Assembly (NCBI GenBank): GCA_013396525.1
Contig: VWYX01000841.1
Coordinates: 186,001-250,000 of the forward strand
Length of the DNA stretch: 64,000 nucleotides
DNA from: Chaetorhynchus papuensis
Taxonomy: Eukaryota; Chordata; Aves; Passeriformes; Rhipiduridae
Direction of reading: 5' to 3'
Part shown: one piece after another, positions 58,151 to 64,000 of the stretch
How the letters are laid out: every line of letters begins with the position of its first letter
Position numbering within the stretch: position 1 is the stretch's first letter
Translations under genes and position numbers: made by a program
The notes under the pieces: model-generated
What the model was told of the DNA's origin: nothing
The model's database searches: none
What the model saw: only the letters and a program-made list of their open reading frames with translations

Positions 58151-61100
58151 AGTTGGATCCACATCCTGGAAATTCCAAACCCTTTCACTAACTTCATCAG
58201 GGCTGGGATCAGCCTCTTTGCATCACTGACATTTCTTCTCCTGCTCAGGCTTTGTTTGTAGAGCAATCTCTCAGCTGAGGTTCATGCTTACCTCATGCTA
58301 CATGGACATTGCAGTTCATGTGTTAACGTGAATTTATCTGTAATAGAGAAGGAAAGTAAAACCTGCCTCCTCATCATCCCAAACCTCATTGTCCTCCAGG
58401 CAATGGGGACAACCTGGAGATTTGCCAGATGATTATAAAAGCTGCACCCTTCTATCTCTGTTTCCCTTAGCTGTGGAGAATGGTGGTGGACAGTTTGATC
58501 CGTTGACTTGGGCTCATCCAAGAAGGTGGACATGTCCCAAAATGCTCAGATTTTTTATTGGGCAATACCTATCTACCTTTCTGTGATCGTATCCAAGGTC
58601 TCCAGGACAAATTTCAGATTTATGTATTTCATTGCACTGTCCTTGAATGTTTCCCTGTCACCCTTGTCAGATGCATAGTAAACTGATTCCTAAATGAACT
58701 CCAAGCCAGGACATGAGCCTCCCTCCTCCATTCATATGCTGTTGGTGTCATGCAAGCAGCACCAGCTCTGTGGTTTTGTGAAGTGGACTCATTTATCACT
58801 GGATGTCATGGTGATGATAGTACCACCCTTTAATTATATCAGATGCCTCACAGCTGTCTGATGAGATAGATCTCTCGTTCCTCTGGCAAGGCTTCATTAA
58901 AGGCACAATGCTAATGATGAACAGTCAATTTTATAGAATGGATGAAAACAATGGAAATTAAACTTTCTGGTAAATGGTGCCATTACTTTCCAGTAAATAA
59001 TGTCATGAATCGATGAACAGCAAAAGTTGCGAGATAAAGAAGATACTCATTAAATGATGGAAAATGATGTAGCTTTATAAAAGCAAATATGCCTTTAGCT
59101 TTCTTTCCACTATGATCTAGTCCTTGAAATATTCACCAAGATGTCATTTTAGCTAGGCTAACTAGTGCAATCTGCATACAAATTAGGACTAAATTCAGTC
59201 TGCAGCAACAGAACTGTTTAAGCAGCACTGTTCCTAGATTTACAGATAAGTAAGATGGTACAAAGAATGCAGCCCCTTCCAAGCAGCACATACAAAAGAC
59301 CTTGAGCATCCCCTCCCTCATACTTTAGACCCTTCTGAGAGCCATCCTCACTACTTGCATCACAGATATTTTAAACAATCATTTCAATTCCTGCTTACAA
59401 GTCAAAAGCATCTCTCATGCTAGCAAATAAGTAAAGGAAGTTTCTTTGCAGAGGTAGAGGGTTTTGTGTGGTTTTGTTTCCAGGGGAAATTACAGCTGGC
59501 ATGACTGCTAGCCGGTACAACAAGGGGAACAACTCTCTTCTACAGTGGAAAGGAATTCCTTCAAATAGGAAAGATTATTTCCGGCCTAAAATAACTCAAT
59601 TCTGTTATCTTTACAGAAGTAGAGAAGCCAAAATCAGTGGGGAATCTTACATGAAGAACAGGAGGAAATATAATCTGTTCAAGTAAGAAAACACATTTAA
59701 AGTAACCGTCTTTCAAATAACTCCTTAGCAGTGCTTGGAAAATCCTAGAGAGCACAACCATTGCTTGTGGTATGAGCAAAGAGACTCTGCAAAACACTTC
59801 TAGAAGGCATAGAGGAGGATTATAAATTAGCCTTTCAAAATAGAACTTCATAAGCGGAGAAAGGAATTATAACAAGCAGTTGCCAGTGACCTTGAAGAGA
59901 CTCAACTTAGTAACCCAGTAAGGTCCCTTCCAGTTCTGTCACCACACTTAAAGCCACTTTGCTTGAGTGTAATTTAGCTTCTTTATTTACTTTCATAAAC
60001 ACTTGTGCCAAAGGTTTCTATTTTCACAGATAAGTGGGGAATGATTGCTGAAAATGTGAATGTGGGCACTCCTGCATGCAGGTACTCGCAGAGAGGGCTC
60101 TCTGTGCCAGGCTGTGCCCTCTCCCCTTCACCTCTAAGCTTCAAACACACAGGCAGAGAGCAGAACTGGGCAGAACTGTTACTTGGGAAGATGGTAGCAT
60201 TCCCTGGAAAGTAAACCAGGAAATATTCAAATGGTCACAACTGCACCTTTGCCATGAGAGGTGGAAGCGGCAGTTCAGTAGCATCAGGCTTGCATTGTGA
60301 GTGCTCTCTCTGGCACACCCATGAGTAAAGATTTTGGCAAAGCTGATCACAGCTGTGCACATGGAAACTAAGACACATGAAACCCTATGTCTCCCTCTTG
60401 GCCACCTCACCCTGGCCCAAGCTCCTACACACGCTCACAAGGAACTCCAGCTCCACAATAAGGTCTTCTTCTCACATCTTTGACTGGTGAGTACCAGCCA
60501 GCCATCAAACTCTGCTAATGAATAATCCCTGACAGAAAAAAGGGCTTTGTTCCCTGGGCAAATGGTGCTGGAGAGCCTGCTGAGACTCCCTCTCCTCCCC
60601 TATCAGAAGGGGCTGCAAATTAGATGAAGATGTTAATCCGACAAACAAATATTTATACAGAGTCATTGACCGTTACAGCCCAAGGTCACTGTGGAAAAAA
60701 CAACACAGTAAATTTTTATAAACATCTTCTGGTTGTGTCTTCTTCTGTAGAAATTACAGCACATTTGCTTTCTGAATTATTTTCAAAGAGGGCAAAGAGT
60801 AAACCACAAAAATACACATTTTGCAACTATAATTCAGCTCCAATGTAGCCAGGGGAAGTAGATTTGCAGATACATTTTCATCCAAACTTGCCTTCTTGAA
60901 TATTTCCATCTTTTTCCATCTTGCCCAGATAACCAAACACAGATACCAGAAAGATTAATTTCTTCTTTCAGGCTGCAGCAGGGACCTCTGCTAATTGTTT
61001 CCCTTGGAATATGTAAGAGCTTTTCTTCTTTACACATCAGTTTGCTGCCTTACGCCTCATCAGGACACTTTACCCTCAGTCAACGCACACAGGATTTTAC

Positions 61101-63640
61101 TGCTGGGAGACCATTTTAGACCATCTCTTTTTGGACTGTCTAGATCTATACCTAGAGCCTCACTCCTATTTTTCTTTCAGGTATCCACACTGTGTGTGTG
61201 TGGTGAGAATGTGGCTCAATCCATTGCCCATACACCATGGAGTGGTCATAAGTGGGACAGGACTTCTATCCAGCTCCTCAGCAAAGACCTCGCATTACTT
61301 ACATAAATTTGACAACTGCCACTTGATTTTCCACGCCTTTTACCCAAACAATTTATTTTCAGCAAGCAATTTAATTCTCACTATCTGCATTCCCACTCAT
61401 TTATCCTGCACAGAGGTTCAAGCTACAATAACCTTTCAAGACAGATGCAGTAGGACTCAAGACCAGAGCACTCTTCTTTTGTCGAAGAGTTGATTGAACC
61501 TGTGCAATAGACAGCTGGTCTTCTTGCTCCATGTGGGAAAATCAAGATTTACAGACTTGGTCTTTAGCTTTTTCAAGGAGTGAAATCTGGTGTAAGTTAG
61601 ATTTGGCTCACTTGACAGGCGTCGCAAGAGTGATTGACCGTGACTGTCTCAGACAGATACCTGAGGATGGCACAAGTGTTTCCAAGGAACCACCTGCCTC
61701 TTTTTGGTGGCCAGTTAAGACTGCATGGATACCTTCTAGATGAGCAAAAGAAGTTGAGGTGATTCCTGCCCCTCATGACTTGCTCACAGTTCGACAAGAG
61801 GTGTGTGTGAAAGGCAGGCATGACACCAGGACAGACCATGTCTGGACTGGACGCTCGCTGTGGCAAACTGTGTTCTGGTTTGTCAGGCATTCTGCAGAGA
61901 GGTGTACCGTTGAGTCCCCTGAGGAAAATGTGGGCCCTCACCATTACCCTGTGAAAAAAGACAACTTGCAAAGTTGATAAATAGGTGAACTTGCTAAGTC
62001 AGGCTTAGCCAAGTAAATCTGAGTTTTCTTGCTTGTTCTATTCAGACATTTTTAAATACTAAATCCTCCACTTGACGTTTTGTCTCAATTACCCTAAATT
62101 GTTAAAACTATAAAGGAAAAGTCACCACCAATCTGGAAACAATAAATCTCAATCCTGGAACACTAATCGTGTTTCCAAACACCCTCCTGAATAGCACTTA
62201 ATTTGAATTATGGATACTAGTTGCAGCTGTGTTCAAATAAGTATGGCAAACATGGTTTCATCGCACCAGGACGTGACTGCAGCTTCACAGTTTTATCCCT
62301 GAACTAAGGAGTTGTTTCTAATCTCCGTGTTAGCAGAAATCCACCACTGTCAGCCCTGTTTGTAAATGCCATTGAGAGGTAGTCTGCAGCAGTGTTTGAC
62401 AATAATTTGGAAAATAAAGCATGATTTCCTGATTGTGGCTATTGCAAAATGTTTCCTATAACCCAGACCTGATCTACTTTGGTTTCCATTCACATTGCCC
62501 CTGAAATTCTGGAATTTTTTAGTCACCCAGCCCAATAGAGTCACACTGAGTCTCTTTGAGGGTGCAGCCAGTAAGTCTGGGAATCGTCAGCTGTGCAGTA
62601 GGTATGCGGCATCCTTGACCATGCAAAATGTGTCACATACAGGAGAACGTAACCTGTTCTGAAGAAGATCACAGGTACTCATATATATATTCAATTAAAA
62701 ATATGCCAATGGAAAAAAATCAAGACACATTTGATGTTACTTCTGGTTTTTGATGTATCCTAAAACCAGCCTTGAAATAACATTTTATGCTGAAGCTACT
62801 CTTGCTGCACCCCTGAGAGCTTTTAAGGGCTGCTTTCTTGTTATGATCATTCCAAAAAACAAAGGAAAGAGTATCTTTCTTACATTAAATAAAAGTGAAA
62901 ATTAAATTCTTAACAACTTCTCCTTAATTTCTGGATCCTAAATATTGAAAAACAGCAGTACTTCCACAACTCCAGTGTTTCCAGATCTCTCCAAATATGC
63001 AAAAAAAAAAAACATAAATAGAAAACAAAAGTTAAAATCCTGTTAATTTTTCTCTTTTGCCCAGTGCTGCCCAGTTTGGCTCAGCCCAAGGAACCTCTAG
63101 CTCAGATTCCAACAAGCCCTCCAGCATACCACTGGATCGTTTCTGAACTGTAAACAAGAACCCGAAAACACACTCATGGTGCAGCTGTGCTTGTGGCCAA
63201 GCTTCAATGTGCTATTACTTTAATTTGACTCTTATAAGCATGAACAGATTCCCATCTTCAGGCAGGAAAGCATCCCATCAGTGGTTTCTTTGCAGTTGAT
63301 TTGTATGCATGCCTCTGACTCTCGCTGTGACTGCTGCAGCCAAAAGGAGAACCAGATCTCCATTTCATTCAGCCTTGCATAAATAAAAATATCATTAAGC
63401 ACTATTTAAAATATGTTACATTTAACAAATTGACATGTAATCCCTTACAATTTATTGAACTTGGCAATATTAATAAGTGTGGTCTATATTCTATAAATCA
63501 AGAACATGTTTGCTGGAGGTATGTGCACTTCAAGTCACTTCTAGCCAGAATTCTTACTTCCATTAGGAAGTGTTTTCTCCCATTTTACTGGATACATGTC
63601 TATGGGTGTGACTACAAGATATATTTTAGTCTAACAATGT
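58151..63640. other. Single-copy non-coding DNA
   Basis: No recognised gene or repeat. Frames reach 124 codons (61597-61971, minus) without known domains. Short simple stretches occur, including a GT run near 61190-61203, a TA run at 62681-62690 and an A run at 63001-63012. Confidence 0.4.
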
Positions 63641-63721
63641 ATTTTTTCTCCTCCCACCAGATGGGAAGTGTTTTTTCCTTGTTGAAAATGTCATCTTGTA
63701 TTGATTATCAATCACAATAAA
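63641..63721 (+). other. Weak candidate 3' terminal exon
   Basis: A pyrimidine-rich tract ending CTCCTCCCACCAG at 63660 looks like a good splice acceptor. It is followed by 20 codons (starting ATGGGAAGTG) to a TAA stop at 63718-63720 that overlaps an AATAAA signal at 63716-63721. All three signals are visible, but each is common by chance, the signal sits unusually close to the stop, and no upstream exon is identifiable. Confidence 0.15.
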
Positions 63722-64000
63722 TACATTTTAAGGGCTTGAATTGAAATGTTCCTTTAATTAAAAAAAAGAATTCAGAAGACACAATGGGTACAATTAAATA
63801 CTGAAAAATGCTTTGCCATTTTACTGTGAAAAGTGTTTGGGTTAAGTTAGTAATGTCATGCTCTTTAAAATTTACATATAATAAACTGTCATAGTGTTTA
63901 TATATAAAGTTTTACATTTTCTAATGTAAGATGTACATTTTAATGGGCTGTCACAAACACAGAGCTTTGTACTTTCCAGATGTGCTGGTAGGTCCAGAGA
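63722..64000. other. AT-rich non-coding DNA
   Basis: AT-rich end of the window, with no gene or repeat recognised. AATAAA-like words recur (for example near 63890) but without an assignable transcript. Confidence 0.4.

Noticed and set aside
1..64000. CRISPR arrays, operons, tRNA or rRNA genes, or an undescribed multi-gene system
   Set aside because: No regularly spaced repeats, no RNA gene sequence and no clustered coding genes were seen. The sequence is vertebrate non-coding DNA with old retroelements.

Overview
This is vertebrate, almost certainly avian, nuclear DNA that reads as intergenic or intronic sequence. The main evidence is the repeat content. At least nine stretches match the CR1 non-LTR retrotransposon family, several ending in the diagnostic 3' octamer (ATTCTRTG)n. 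There are also two LTR-type fragments of the kind dispersed in bird genomes, one recognisable MIR SINE remnant and several older amniote repeat scraps. I see no Alu, L1 or B1/B2 sequence, no prokaryotic gene organisation and no dense coding. No exon of a host protein-coding gene could be recognised. Apart from the CR1 ORF2 remnants, open frames are short, overlap on both strands and show no domain I know. CR1 and LTR names rest on my recall of consensus sequences, not on a database search.

Layout. 1-1398: unassigned, with an AT-rich patch near 640-800. 1399-2880: two CR1 copies head to tail on the plus strand. 4036-4193: a CR1 tail. 4.4-9.8 kb: alternating AT-rich and GC-richer single-copy DNA with a small CpG cluster at 5280-5420. 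9792-9839: a three-copy 16-bp tandem repeat. 10-19 kb: single-copy DNA with a pyrimidine-rich low-complexity tract at 11650-11773. 19.6-22.6 kb: a minus-strand CR1 cluster, a short tail followed by a long copy split by about 0.7 kb of foreign sequence. 23942-24502: a minus-strand LTR. 24.5-32 kb: single-copy DNA with the longest non-repeat open frame (26688-27206, minus). 32128-32656: a CR1 tail followed closely by a MIR fragment. 32.7-43 kb: single-copy DNA with one good hairpin (37738-37770). 43092-43926: minus-strand CR1. 44604-44630: a perfect 12-bp-arm palindrome. 46045-47190: a plus-strand CR1 followed by an LTR-like element. 47.2-58 kb: the longest repeat-poor, AT-rich stretch and the best candidate region for conserved regulatory elements. 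58069-58150: a CR1 tail. 58.2-64 kb: single-copy DNA ending in a weak terminal-exon candidate near 63661.

The genes present do not form a pathway. The only protein-coding traces are decayed CR1 ORF2 fragments (reverse transcriptase and C-terminal region). In two copies the reverse transcriptase active-site aspartates are changed. No previously undescribed biological system is supported. The most useful leads are a 192-bp block about 97% identical between two CR1 copies 44 kb apart, two near-perfect hairpins outside recognised repeats, the foreign block inside the split CR1, and several candidate conserved non-coding segments that need cross-species alignment.
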